From NCBI GenBank assembly GCA_040218415.1, contig JAVJRN010000057.1, positions 34,992-98,991 on the forward strand: a stretch of DNA of 64,000 bases. The letters are read 5' to 3'. Position 1 is the stretch's first letter. Each line of letters starts with the position of its first letter. Positions 18,451-28,166 of the stretch are shown in pieces. Source of the stretch: JAVJRN01 sp040218415 (GTDB lineage: Bacteria; Bacteroidota; Bacteroidia; Cytophagales; Cyclobacteriaceae). The notes under the pieces are model-generated. The model ran no database searches and was not told the DNA's origin. It saw only the letters and a program-made list of their open reading frames with translations. The position numbers were made by a program, and so were the translations under genes.

Positions 18451-21400
18451 ATGAGCAATAATAACTCCCAAGCACCTAAACTTGAAAGAGTAACTATCAA
18501 TGGAGAAATCTATCAACGAATTTCAGACGTTGATGCCATGCGACCTTTCTTTATGAGCATTGTTAGTGATTCCAATCACTGGATGTTCATTGGTAGCAAT
18601 GGAGGCCTAAGTGCTGGTAGAAAAGATGCTGAAAGTGCTCTTTTCCCCTACTACACTGATGATAAAATAATCGAATCAGCCGAAATCACTGGTAGTAAAA
18701 CGATTTTTCAAGTCTTGACCAATGGCCAAACTCAGATTTGGGAGCCGTTCTCGATTCGTTTTTCCTTTCAATACAATACAACAAGAAATCTTTATAAAAA
18801 TATTTACGGTAACAAAATTCTATTTGAAGAGGTCAACCACGATCTAAATTTAACTTTTCGATATGAATGGAATTCTAGCGATAAATACGGTTTTGTCAAG
18901 AAGAGTACGATAACCAATAATGGTGGAAGTACTTCGGAAATCAATCTATTAGACGGAATTCAAAATATACTTCCTTATAGTGTAAGCAGCGGACTTCAAA
19001 ATACACGAAGTAACCTTGTCGATGCTTATAAAAGAAACGAGTTAATGGCTGATGTAGGTTTAGGCATTTATGCCTTAAGTGCCATTATTGTAGATAAAGC
19101 TGAGCCGAGCGAAGCACTTAAAGCCAATATTGCATGGACTGTTGGTTTAGAGAATCCTAGCTTCTTGTTGTCTTCACTTCAGCTCGACGATTTCAGAAAA
19201 GGCCAGCAAGTAGATCAGGAATCCGATATTAAAGCCGAAAAAGGAGCCTTTTTTGTGAACAAAAAGGTCAACCTTGAGAGCGATAAAGAGCTATCCTGGT
19301 TTATTGTAGCAAATGTTAATCAAAACCAGTCCTCCATCGCTTTATTGTCGAAAGAGATATTGGAAAACAATGCAATAGTATCTGATATTCTTGAAAGCAT
19401 CGAAACAGGCACAACGAAGCTAATCGCTTTGAATGCCGCAGCAGATGGTCTTCAATTAACGAATGACAAGCTACGTGATACGCGGCATTTTGCTAACTCG
19501 CTGTTCAATATCATGCGTGGAGGTATATTTGATAGCAATTATCAAATAGAAAGAGCTGATTTCTTAGGCTACTTACATAACACCAATAAGGAAGTTTACG
19601 CCCGAACAAAAGAGCATGTATTGTCACTTCCTGAGACATTCACAACACAGGAATTGAAGAAAGTCGCATTCGAACATAGCGATGTGGATTTCACTAGATT
19701 ATCGATTGAATACTTACCACTTAAGTTTAGCCGAAGACATGGTGACCCAAGTAGGCCTTGGAACCAATTTTCAATCAACACTCACAATGAAAAAGACGGC
19801 TCGAAAATTCTCGATTACGAGGGCAATTGGAGAGATATTTTTCAGAATTGGGAAGCACTGGGTCACTCCTTTCCGGAGTTTACCGACAACATGATCGCGA
19901 AGTTTTTAAATGCTTCAACTTTTGATGGCTACAATCCTTATCGAGTAACCAAGAATGGGATTGATTGGGAAACTATTGAACCAGACGATCCTTGGTCTTA
20001 CATTGGGTACTGGGGAGATCATCAAATAATTTATTTGTTGAAATTTCTAGAATTTGCTCAGTTACATTCACCTGAAAAATTGGACAGCTATTTTGACAAG
20101 GAAATGTTCGTTTATGCAAATGTTCCTTATAAAATAAAGTCGTATGAAGACATTTTGGCAAACCCAAAAGATACGATAGATTTTGATGCTGAGTTAGATC
20201 ATAAGATTGAAGAAAGCAGAAAAAAAATAGGTGCAGACAGTGTTTTAATAAGTAATAATCAAGGGGAAATACATCACGTCAATTTCATTGAGAAAATCCT
20301 AGCGACAGTATTGTCTAAAGTATCCAACTTCATACCAGAGGCTGGTATTTGGATGAATACCCAAAGACCTGAATGGAACGATGCGAATAATGCGCTGGTA
20401 GGAAATGGCGTGTCCATGGTTACGCTCTATTATTTAAGAAGATTCTTGAAATTTTTCGGAGAGGTATTGGCTGATACACAACAAGTTGACATTCAGGTTT
20501 CTGAAGAATTGCTGACGTTCTTTAATGATGTGGTGGCGGTCATCGAAGAAAATGAAAAATTACTCGATGGTTCAATTTCTGATACCCAAAGAAGAACAAT
20601 CCTCGATGGATTAGGAAACGCTGGTAGCAACTACCGTTCTGAGATTTATCAAAATGGTTTTAGTGGAAAAAAACAATCACTCACCATTGAAAAAATAATC
20701 AGTTTTGTCGGTAGCACGAATTCGCATTTAGAGCATTCGATTACACAAAATCAGCGTGCAGACAAACTCTACCATGCGTATAACTTGATGACCGTTTATG
20801 GCAATGATAAGGTCAGAGTATCTTATTTGAGTGAAATGCTCGAAGGTCAGGTGGCCGTTTTAAGTTCAGGGTATTTAACTGGCACACAGACTTTAGAGGT
20901 GTTAGATGCTTTGAAAGGAAGTGCGTTGTTCCGTCCAGATCAATACAGCTACCTACTCTACCCTAACAAAGACCTTCCTGGGTTTACCGAAAGAAATAAT
21001 ATTCCGAAAGAATCCGTAGAAAGCTCGACGCTATTCACTTCACTACTAGAGAAAAATAATAAATCTATAGTAGTCAAAGATGTGAATGGTAATTACCACT
21101 TTAATGATCACTTCAAAAATGCGGAGGATCTCAAGGAGGCCCTTAACGAACTCTCCACTGAAGGATACAGAGATTTGGTTGAAAAAGATAGGCAGAAAGC
21201 ATTAGATATCTTTGAAGAAGTCTTTAATCATAAAGCCTTTACCGGCCGTTCGGGTACTTTTTATGGTTATGAAGGTTTGGGTTCGATTTACTGGCATATG
21301 GTTTCCAAACTTCAATTGGCGGTTCAAGAATCTTGCTTACAAGCCATCAAGGATGAAGCTGGTGAAGCAGTGATTGGTCGCTTATTAGAGCATTATTATG

Positions 21401-21891
21401 AAATAAATCAAAGCATCGGAATTCATAAATCACCTAAACTTTATGGAGCATTCCCGACCGATCCGTATTCGCATACCCCAGCGGGTAAAGGTGCGCAGCA
21501 GCCGGGAATGACTGGTCAGGTTAAAGAAGATATACTCTGTCGTTTTGGTGAACTGGGCGTTTTTGTCGAGGATGGTTGTTTGACTTTTAACCCTTGTCTT
21601 TTGCGGAGAGATGAATTCCTCAAGCAACCAGAAACGCTAAAGTATATTGATGTTCAGAGCAATTGGAAAGAAATATCATTGAGTGAAAACTCGCTATGTT
21701 ATAGCTACTGTCAAGTTCCTATTATCTATAAAATTGCTTCTGGAAACAGTATAGAAGTTCACTTAAATAGTGGAGAATCTGTTAAAGTGGATAGCTTATC
21801 ACTGGATAAAGGACTTAGCCATAAAGTCTTTGGCAGAACGAATGAAGTAGCGCGTATTGAAGTAGAAGTAATAGCAGATAGTTTACGATAA
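18451..21891 (+). CDS. GH149-type beta-1,3-glucan phosphorylase
   Basis: About 1146 residues without a signal peptide, so cytoplasmic. The ATG at 18451 is preferred; an in-frame TTG at 18442 would overlap the transporter stop. The size, the N-terminal beta-sandwich (about 15-330) followed by a long alpha-helical barrel, and the motif RPEWNDANNALVGNG (Asp about residue 644) recall GH94-clan phosphorylases, where this Asp is the proton donor. Length and genomic setting (sugar porter, GH3, GH17, GH16, GH30) fit GH149, whose members cleave beta-1,3-gluco-oligosaccharides with phosphate to give glucose-1-phosphate. The assignment is from memory of the family, not from alignment. Another phosphorylase family of the same clan remains possible. 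It would save one ATP per glucose released. Confidence 0.78.
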   Translation: MSNNNSQAPKLERVTINGEIYQRISDVDAMRPFFMSIVSDSNHWMFIGSNGGLSAGRKDAESALFPYYTDDKIIESAEITGSKTIFQVLTNGQTQIWEPFSIRFSFQYNTTRNLYKNIYGNKILFEEVNHDLNLTFRYEWNSSDKYGFVKKSTITNNGGSTSEINLLDGIQNILPYSVSSGLQNTRSNLVDAYKRNELMADVGLGIYALSAIIVDKAEPSEALKANIAWTVGLENPSFLLSSLQLDDFRKGQQVDQESDIKAEKGAFFVNKKVNLESDKELSWFIVANVNQNQSSIALLSKEILENNAIVSDILESIETGTTKLIALNAAADGLQLTNDKLRDTRHFANSLFNIMRGGIFDSNYQIERADFLGYLHNTNKEVYARTKEHVLSLPETFTTQELKKVAFEHSDVDFTRLSIEYLPLKFSRRHGDPSRPWNQFSINTHNEKDGSKILDYEGNWRDIFQNWEALGHSFPEFTDNMIAKFLNASTFDGYNPYRVTKNGIDWETIEPDDPWSYIGYWGDHQIIYLLKFLEFAQLHSPEKLDSYFDKEMFVYANVPYKIKSYEDILANPKDTIDFDAELDHKIEESRKKIGADSVLISNNQGEIHHVNFIEKILATVLSKVSNFIPEAGIWMNTQRPEWNDANNALVGNGVSMVTLYYLRRFLKFFGEVLADTQQVDIQVSEELLTFFNDVVAVIEENEKLLDGSISDTQRRTILDGLGNAGSNYRSEIYQNGFSGKKQSLTIEKIISFVGSTNSHLEHSITQNQRADKLYHAYNLMTVYGNDKVRVSYLSEMLEGQVAVLSSGYLTGTQTLEVLDALKGSALFRPDQYSYLLYPNKDLPGFTERNNIPKESVESSTLFTSLLEKNNKSIVVKDVNGNYHFNDHFKNAEDLKEALNELSTEGYRDLVEKDRQKALDIFEEVFNHKAFTGRSGTFYGYEGLGSIYWHMVSKLQLAVQESCLQAIKDEAGEAVIGRLLEHYYEINQSIGIHKSPKLYGAFPTDPYSHTPAGKGAQQPGMTGQVKEDILCRFGELGVFVEDGCLTFNPCLLRRDEFLKQPETLKYIDVQSNWKEISLSENSLCYSYCQVPIIYKIASGNSIEVHLNSGESVKVDSLSLDKGLSHKVFGRTNEVARIEVEVIADSLR

Positions 21892-21893
21892 AA

Positions 21894-23735
21894 GTGTCTG
21901 GTGGTGAAGGATATATCGAATGTAGTTTTTTATTTCTCCTTGTTCTATTCTCTTGTAACAATCATAAGATGAATGCAGAAATGAGTGATGAACTATTGAT
22001 TGAGAATAAAATTGACTCGCTAATTGGGATGATGACTTTGGCTGAAAAAATTGGCCAAATGAGTCAAATTCGACACTTTGAGGAAAATGCTAAAAGCGAT
22101 ATTTCTGAAAAATTCATAGGATCTATCATTCACACCGAAGGCCCAACACCAGGTGCCACAGCCCTGGAGTGGCAACAGAAATTTTCTAAACTGCAACAAG
22201 AAGCATTGAATACCCGCTTGGGTATTCCGCTTCTTGTTGCAGTAGATGCTGTCCATGGTCAAAACACGTTCGAGGGAGCAACTATTTTCCCACACAATAT
22301 TGGGTTGGGCGCTTCCAGAAATCTTGAATTGGTTACTCAAACGGCTTCAATAACAGCGCTCGAATCCCAAGCCACAGGATTTTCTTGGGTCTTTTCGCCA
22401 TGTTTGGCTATCCCCTTCAACGAAAAATGGGGACGTGTTTATGAAGCGTTTTCAGAGAGCACTGAATTAACAGCGCAAATGGGCGTAGCTTCTATTCAAG
22501 GTCATCAAGGAACTCTCTCTAATACAGCCACAGTAATGGCTACCGCAAAACATTTTATAGGAGATGGAGCCACTGACTTTGGTGTCGAGGGAGGAAACAG
22601 TTCTTTATCTAGACAAGAGGTAAGCCGTTTTTTATTACCTCCCTATCGAGAAGCTGTCAAAGCCGGAGTAGGTTCAGTCATGGCCTCATTCAATACGCTT
22701 GATGGAATTTCCATGCATGCCCATAAGTTAATGATTACAGATATACTTAAACAATCTATGGGTTTTGATGGGATTGTTGTGTCTGATTGGAAAGGATATT
22801 CAAGATTTGGAGAACACGAAATTATCATTGCCGGAATAGACATGGTCATGGCGGTAGACGGAGATCTTGATGATTTTCAGCAAGACTTAGCTGCCGCTGT
22901 AGAAGATAAAAAGGTCTCCATAGACAGAATTAATGATGCCGTAAAAAGGATCCTCCGCCAAAAATTCAGGCTCGGACTTTTCGATCATCCGTTTCCTAAT
23001 GAAAAATTGATAGCTCAAATTGGAAGTCAAGCTCACAGAGATGTCGCAAGACAAGCAGTGAGAGAGTCTTTGGTTTTGCTTAAGAATCAGGAGGACATTT
23101 TACCAATTAAAAAAGACGTGAGGAAAATAGCTGTGGTTGGAGAATTCGCAGATAATGCAGGTCTACAATCTGGAGGCTGGACTGTGAATTGGCAGGGAAC
23201 CGATAAAAATTATGAAGGCTCTACCACTATTTTAGAAGGAATTGAAAGCATCTATGATGGTGAAATCATCTATGATGAAGATGGAACTGTCGTTCAAAAA
23301 GACGTGGACTTGGCCATTATTGTGGTTGGCGAAACTCCCTATGCAGAATTTTTTGGTGACATTGGTGGGGAAATGGATGCTTACGAGCATACCTTAACGA
23401 GCACACATCAGCAATATATTACAAACTACAAATTAGCGGGTATTGACATTGTCACAGTACTGATTTCAGGAAGACCACTGGTGACTACCAATGAAATTAA
23501 TAAATCTGATGCCTTTGTTGCCGCATGGCTACCTGGATCTGAAGGCGATGGAATCGCAGAAGTATTATTTGGCAAGTATAATTTTTCGGGGAAGCTCCCC
23601 CACTCTTGGCCGAAATCTTTAGATGATTATCAATCAAAATATGGCCCTAATTTTTGGGATGACTCAATCGAACCATTATTTCCATTTGGATATGGATTAA
23701 CCTATGATGACTTAGAAAAGAAAAAACAAAATTAG
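21894..23735 (+). CDS. GH3 beta-glucosidase, probable lipoprotein
   Basis: A 613-residue GH3 enzyme with the two-domain core: a TIM-barrel (about 45-370) and an alpha/beta sandwich (about 395-600). The nucleophile is D298 in GIVVSDWKGYS. The KHFIGDG and GVGSVMASFNTLDG motifs are typical. It should release glucose from the non-reducing end of beta-gluco-oligosaccharides. The start is uncertain: GTG at 21894 gives a hydrophobic stretch FLFLLVLFSC that looks like a lipobox, but with an acidic rather than basic N-terminus. The next ATG at 21969 would remove the export signal. It begins three bases after the phosphorylase stop, so it is co-transcribed. The C-terminal fibronectin-like domain found in many GH3 enzymes is absent. 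Confidence 0.93.
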   Translation: MSGGEGYIECSFLFLLVLFSCNNHKMNAEMSDELLIENKIDSLIGMMTLAEKIGQMSQIRHFEENAKSDISEKFIGSIIHTEGPTPGATALEWQQKFSKLQQEALNTRLGIPLLVAVDAVHGQNTFEGATIFPHNIGLGASRNLELVTQTASITALESQATGFSWVFSPCLAIPFNEKWGRVYEAFSESTELTAQMGVASIQGHQGTLSNTATVMATAKHFIGDGATDFGVEGGNSSLSRQEVSRFLLPPYREAVKAGVGSVMASFNTLDGISMHAHKLMITDILKQSMGFDGIVVSDWKGYSRFGEHEIIIAGIDMVMAVDGDLDDFQQDLAAAVEDKKVSIDRINDAVKRILRQKFRLGLFDHPFPNEKLIAQIGSQAHRDVARQAVRESLVLLKNQEDILPIKKDVRKIAVVGEFADNAGLQSGGWTVNWQGTDKNYEGSTTILEGIESIYDGEIIYDEDGTVVQKDVDLAIIVVGETPYAEFFGDIGGEMDAYEHTLTSTHQQYITNYKLAGIDIVTVLISGRPLVTTNEINKSDAFVAAWLPGSEGDGIAEVLFGKYNFSGKLPHSWPKSLDDYQSKYGPNFWDDSIEPLFPFGYGLTYDDLEKKKQN

Positions 23736-23763
23736 CACTTTCACATATAATTACTAGAACGTT

Positions 23764-25035
23764 ATGAAACACTCAGGGAAAATACTTTTAATCATACTTA
23801 TAATTGGATTATACTCTTGTGATCGATCTAGTAGCAACAATCAAGAACAAAACAATTCAATTAAAGAAAAAAACGTGACTGCAAAAGACATACTGGGCAA
23901 CTCAGACTATTTAGCAATTTCTTATGGAGGATACCGGCAAAAATCGCGTGATATTCAACCAACAATACCAGAGTTAAAAGATGACTTGAAGATATTGTCG
24001 GCCATGGGTGTGAAAGTATTGAGAACATATAACGTACAACTACAGCAAGCCCCGAATATTCTCAAAGCCATACGAGAACTGAAAAGTGAAAATCCGGACT
24101 TTGAAATGTATGTTATGCTTGGCGCTTGGATAGACTGTAAAAATGCCTGGACTGAATTAGCACCCGATCATAATGTAGAAAGTGAGCAGAATGAGGCTGA
24201 AATTGGTAGAGCTGTGAAACTAGCTCAACAATACCCCGACATTGTGAAAATCTTAGCTGTTGGTAATGAGGCAATGGTGAAGTGGGCCACAAGCTATTAT
24301 GTTCAACCAGAAGTTATACTCAAATGGGTAACGCATCTTCAAAATTTAAAAAAGTCTGGAGATCTTCCTAAAGATTTATGGATTACCTCTTCGGACGATT
24401 TTGCTTCTTGGGGAGGCGACAATTCTGAATACCATACCGAAGACCTAGAAAAACTGATGAGAGCTGTGGATTATATATCGATGCATACTTATGCGTACCA
24501 TAACTCACATTATAATCCAGCTTTTTGGCAGGTTCCAGAAGAAGAACAAGGCCTAGAACCTATTGAAAAGATCGATGCAGCCATGCAACGATCTCTGAAA
24601 TTTGCTCAGTCTCACTACGATTCCGTAGCAAACTATATGACTAGTTTAGGTATAGACAAGCCTATACATATTGGTGAAACAGGATGGGCAAGTGTTTCAA
24701 ATGGTCATTACGGACCAAATGGATCCAAAGCCACTGATGAATATAAGCTCGGTCAATATCACGATTTAATCCGCGAATGGACCAACGAGGCTGGTATTTC
24801 TTGCTTCTATTTTGAAGCCTTCAATGAGCAGTGGAAAGACGCTGGAAACCCTTTAGGTTCTGAAAATTATTTTGGTTTATTCACCATTGATGGTAAGGCC
24901 AAGTATCCATTATGGGATTTGGTGGATAATGGTACTTTCGACGGACTTACAAGAAATGGTAATCCAATTACTAAAACATACAATGGTAATAAGGAAGAAT
25001 TAATGAAAGTAGTTTTAGTTCCACCTGCCAAATAG
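23764..25035 (+). CDS. GH17 beta-1,3-glucanase-like lipoprotein
   Basis: A 423-residue lipoprotein with a signal peptide ending LYSCDRSSS (Cys near residue 19) and a short Ser/Asn/Gln-rich tether. The rest is a GH17-type TIM barrel: the probable acid/base is E169 in LAVGNEAMV, and the probable nucleophile is E305 in HIGETGWASVS, 136 residues apart. FYFEAFNEQWKD near the end is also GH17-like. The family acts on beta-1,3-glucans as endo- or exo-glucanases or transglycosylases. It is exported, unlike the second GH17 of this operon, so the two may act on different sides of the inner membrane. Confidence 0.88.
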   Translation: MKHSGKILLIILIIGLYSCDRSSSNNQEQNNSIKEKNVTAKDILGNSDYLAISYGGYRQKSRDIQPTIPELKDDLKILSAMGVKVLRTYNVQLQQAPNILKAIRELKSENPDFEMYVMLGAWIDCKNAWTELAPDHNVESEQNEAEIGRAVKLAQQYPDIVKILAVGNEAMVKWATSYYVQPEVILKWVTHLQNLKKSGDLPKDLWITSSDDFASWGGDNSEYHTEDLEKLMRAVDYISMHTYAYHNSHYNPAFWQVPEEEQGLEPIEKIDAAMQRSLKFAQSHYDSVANYMTSLGIDKPIHIGETGWASVSNGHYGPNGSKATDEYKLGQYHDLIREWTNEAGISCFYFEAFNEQWKDAGNPLGSENYFGLFTIDGKAKYPLWDLVDNGTFDGLTRNGNPITKTYNGNKEELMKVVLVPPAK

Positions 25036-25095
25036 TTCTGATTGAATTGTTCTCATAAAAAAAAGCTGAATTTTCACACGTTAAAAAAGTAAAAT

Positions 25096-26589
25096 ATGAA
25101 ATTATTCGGACTCAAATTATCGGTGTTATGTTGTGTAATTATTTTTTATAGCTGTAACTCAAGTATGGAAAATCTAAATCTAGTAGTTATAGAAACTTCT
25201 GCCAACGGCAATAAAATGAAAACTATTTCTGAGTTTTCACTTGGAACTGAGCCTATTGAGGTGAAGATTTTACTCGAGCAGAAGTATCAGGAGATCACCG
25301 GTTTTGGTGGCTCATTTACGGAAGCATCTGCCTCTCTTTTAAATCGACTAAGTCCTGAGAATAAGGATAAAATACTAGAGGCCTATTTTGGTGATACTGG
25401 TGCTAAATATTCTCTGACTCGGACTCATATGAATTCTTGCGATTTTTCTCTGTCCAATTACTCCTATGCTCCTGTTGAAGGGGATGTGGATCTAACACAT
25501 TTTTCGATTGATGAGGACAGAGATGACCTCATCCCTATGATTAAAGGTGCGATGGAAAAATCTAGCGAGGGTTTTAAAATACTGAGTTCTCCATGGACTG
25601 CCCCACCTTGGATGAAGGACAACAATGACTGGCGAGGTGGAAAGCTCTTACCCAAATATCATGCTACATGGGCTCTCTTCTTTTCGAAATACTTGGATGC
25701 CTATAAAGCGGAAGGAATTGATATTTGGGGATTCACCGTGGAAAACGAGCCGCTTGGTAATGACAAGAACTGGGAAAGTATGCATTTTAGCCCTAAGGAA
25801 ATGACTGACTTTGTGGTTGATCATCTCGGGCCAAAGCTTGAACAAGAGGGTCAGGATGTGGTAGTTCTAGGTTATGATCAAAACCGAGGTGAAGAATTGA
25901 AACACTGGGTTGATGAAATGTATAGAGACAGTTTAGCGCGTAAATATTTCGGTGGTACAGCTGTGCACTGGTATGCAAGTACCTATGATGTATTTCCAGA
26001 ATCTCTACAATATGCCCATAATGCCGCTCCTGACCAGCATCTCATTCAGTCTGAAGGTTGTGTCGATGCTGAAGTTCCAAAATGGAAAGACGACAAATGG
26101 TACTGGTCTAAGGAAGCCACTGATTGGGGTTGGGATTGGGCACCAGAAGACCAAAAATATCTCCACCCAAAGTATGCTCCTGTGAATAGATATGCCAGAG
26201 ATATGATAGGTTGCATGAATAACTGGGTGGATGGCTGGATTGATTGGAATATGGTGCTTGATAGACAAGGCGGCCCTAATTGGTTTAAAAACTGGTGTGT
26301 CGCTCCTGTCATCGTTGATCCTGAGGCTGATGAAGTTTACTTCACCCCATTATACTATACCATGAGCCATTTCAGTAAGTACATAAGACCTGGAGCTCAA
26401 AGAATCGGATTTGAATTATCAGATGATAAGTTACAGGTTACTGCCGCACAAAATAAGGACGGCTCCATCGTTTTAGTAGTATTTAATGAAGAAAATGAAA
26501 CGCGGACGGTACGGATTAATTTGCAAGGAAAAACCAAAGACATTAGCATCAATGGTCAAGCAATACAAACGGTAACCGTGCAACCATAA
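25096..26589 (+). CDS. GH30 beta-glucanase lipoprotein (possible endo-beta-1,6-glucanase)
   Basis: A 497-residue GH30 enzyme with a lipoprotein signal (IIFYSCNSS, Cys near residue 20). The catalytic barrel carries the probable acid/base E218 in TVENEPLG and the nucleophile E320 in LIQSEGCVD. GFGGSFTEASA and LSSPWTAPPWMK are characteristic GH30 segments. A small C-terminal beta-domain (about 420-497, ...GSIVLVVFNEENETRTVRI) completes the fold. In laminarin loci GH30 enzymes remove or cut beta-1,6-linked branches, the likely role here, though GH30 also includes glucosylceramidases and xylanases. It is 60 bases downstream of GH17 and part of the same operon. Confidence 0.92.
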   Translation: MKLFGLKLSVLCCVIIFYSCNSSMENLNLVVIETSANGNKMKTISEFSLGTEPIEVKILLEQKYQEITGFGGSFTEASASLLNRLSPENKDKILEAYFGDTGAKYSLTRTHMNSCDFSLSNYSYAPVEGDVDLTHFSIDEDRDDLIPMIKGAMEKSSEGFKILSSPWTAPPWMKDNNDWRGGKLLPKYHATWALFFSKYLDAYKAEGIDIWGFTVENEPLGNDKNWESMHFSPKEMTDFVVDHLGPKLEQEGQDVVVLGYDQNRGEELKHWVDEMYRDSLARKYFGGTAVHWYASTYDVFPESLQYAHNAAPDQHLIQSEGCVDAEVPKWKDDKWYWSKEATDWGWDWAPEDQKYLHPKYAPVNRYARDMIGCMNNWVDGWIDWNMVLDRQGGPNWFKNWCVAPVIVDPEADEVYFTPLYYTMSHFSKYIRPGAQRIGFELSDDKLQVTAAQNKDGSIVLVVFNEENETRTVRINLQGKTKDISINGQAIQTVTVQP

Positions 26590-26628
26590 ACACCCTAAAA
26601 TTATCAAAAGAATTAACCTAAAAATAAA

Positions 26629-28137
26629 ATGACAAAAATCACAACTCCAGCAAAGGATAGAGTGCCTGTTGGGCAGAAAATGGCTTTTGGAGCCGGGCAT
26701 TTAGTACTAAACCTTTTACCAGGTTCACTAGGTGTATTTATGTTTTTTTTACTCACGGCTTTCGGTATGGATCCCTTTTTAGCCGGACTTCTTGGAGGAT
26801 TACCTAGAATATTTGATGCGCTGACAGATCCTATCATGGGGTTCATTTCTGACAACACGAAATCGAAGTGGGGAAGACGAAGGCCTTATATTTTTGTGGG
26901 AGCCATTCTTAGTGGATTACTATTTGCACTCCTTTGGCAACTCAATCCTGAAAATTCAGCAAACTACAACTTCTGGTATTTCCTAATTATGTCAATGGTA
27001 TTCCTAATAGGTAATACCATGTTCGCAACTCCACTTGTTGGACTTGGCTATGAGATGACCTCAGATTATAATGAAAGAACAAGACTTATGGCCTTTTCTC
27101 AGACTATAGGTCAGATCGCATGGATGATTGTTCCATGGTTTTGGGTAATTATTAGTGATGATACTATGCTGCCAATCTCTGCCGAGCAGGTTCGTGCGAT
27201 AGCGGATTTGGGACTTACAGAGGTCGAAAGCACTAAAATGACACTTGAGGCAGTTCAAGCAAATGGAGTGCGTAAACTATCGATTATTGTTGGTGCTGCG
27301 TGTCTTGTATTAGGAGTATTACCAGCATTTTTCTGTAAAGGAATAGATGCAGGACACATGGAAAATAGAAAAGAGATTTCTTTCGGTTCATTAGGAAGAA
27401 ATATGAAAGAGCTTTTCCAAGGTATTGCTCAAGTTTCTAAAAACAAGCCTTTTGTAAAGTTATGTGGAGCTACATTTTTAGTTTTTAATGGATTCCAAAT
27501 GGTGGCGGCTTTTAGTGTTTATATCATCGTCTTCTATATGTACAATGGTAGTTACGAAGCGGCTGGAACTTTACCTGCTTGGTTTTCTACAGTTACGGCT
27601 CTGGTTACCGCTTTTGGAGTAATTCCAATCGTAAGCTGGATGGCCAATAACTTTGGCAAAAGAAGAGCTTTCATTTATTCTACAGCGATATCTATCGTAG
27701 GATATGTTCTTAAGTGGTGGGCTTTTGATCCGGAAAATATTTGGTTGCTATTTATGCCAATTCCATTCATGGCTTTTGGATTAGGTGGATTGTTTACTTT
27801 AATGATGAGTATGACCGCCGATGTTTGTGACTTGGACGAACTAAAAAATGGAATGCCTCGTAAAGAAGGAACATTTGGTGCCATTTATTGGTGGATGGTA
27901 AAATTAGGACAGGCATTAGCATTAGTATTAGGCGGAGCTGTATTGAAATTCGTTGGGTTTGATGGTGGTGCTGTGCAGCAGACTGCCGAAACAATGACCA
28001 GTTTACGTTTAGCAGATGTTTTTATACCAGCTTCTACCGCCGGACTAGCCATTCTCATTATGTGGACTTACAGTCTAGGTGAAGACAGAGCTCGAGAGAT
28101 TAAGAAAGAGTTAATCAAACGTAGAGGAGAATTATAA
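26629..28137 (+). CDS. MFS glycoside:cation symporter (GPH/MelB-like)
   Basis: A 502-residue, 12-helix transporter of the glycoside-pentoside-hexuronide:cation symporter family. The signature ALTDPIMGFISDNTKSKWGRRRPYI is visible near residues 63-88, with the Asp residues that coordinate Na+ or H+ in MelB. A second conserved portion, DVCDLDELKNGMPRKEGTFGA, lies near residue 400. It differs from the SP-family porter that opens this operon, so the locus has two separate inner-membrane routes. Given the phosphorylase and the cytoplasmic GH17 that follows, it probably carries beta-1,3-gluco-oligosaccharides. Confidence 0.9.
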   Translation: MTKITTPAKDRVPVGQKMAFGAGHLVLNLLPGSLGVFMFFLLTAFGMDPFLAGLLGGLPRIFDALTDPIMGFISDNTKSKWGRRRPYIFVGAILSGLLFALLWQLNPENSANYNFWYFLIMSMVFLIGNTMFATPLVGLGYEMTSDYNERTRLMAFSQTIGQIAWMIVPWFWVIISDDTMLPISAEQVRAIADLGLTEVESTKMTLEAVQANGVRKLSIIVGAACLVLGVLPAFFCKGIDAGHMENRKEISFGSLGRNMKELFQGIAQVSKNKPFVKLCGATFLVFNGFQMVAAFSVYIIVFYMYNGSYEAAGTLPAWFSTVTALVTAFGVIPIVSWMANNFGKRRAFIYSTAISIVGYVLKWWAFDPENIWLLFMPIPFMAFGLGGLFTLMMSMTADVCDLDELKNGMPRKEGTFGAIYWWMVKLGQALALVLGGAVLKFVGFDGGAVQQTAETMTSLRLADVFIPASTAGLAILIMWTYSLGEDRAREIKKELIKRRGEL

Positions 28138-28166
28138 TAATAACCACACAATAAACTTAATTTATA

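Noticed and set aside
25952..26312. Several open frames on both strands within the GH30 gene
   Set aside because: They are shadows of the GH30 coding region, whose catalytic motifs fix the true frame.
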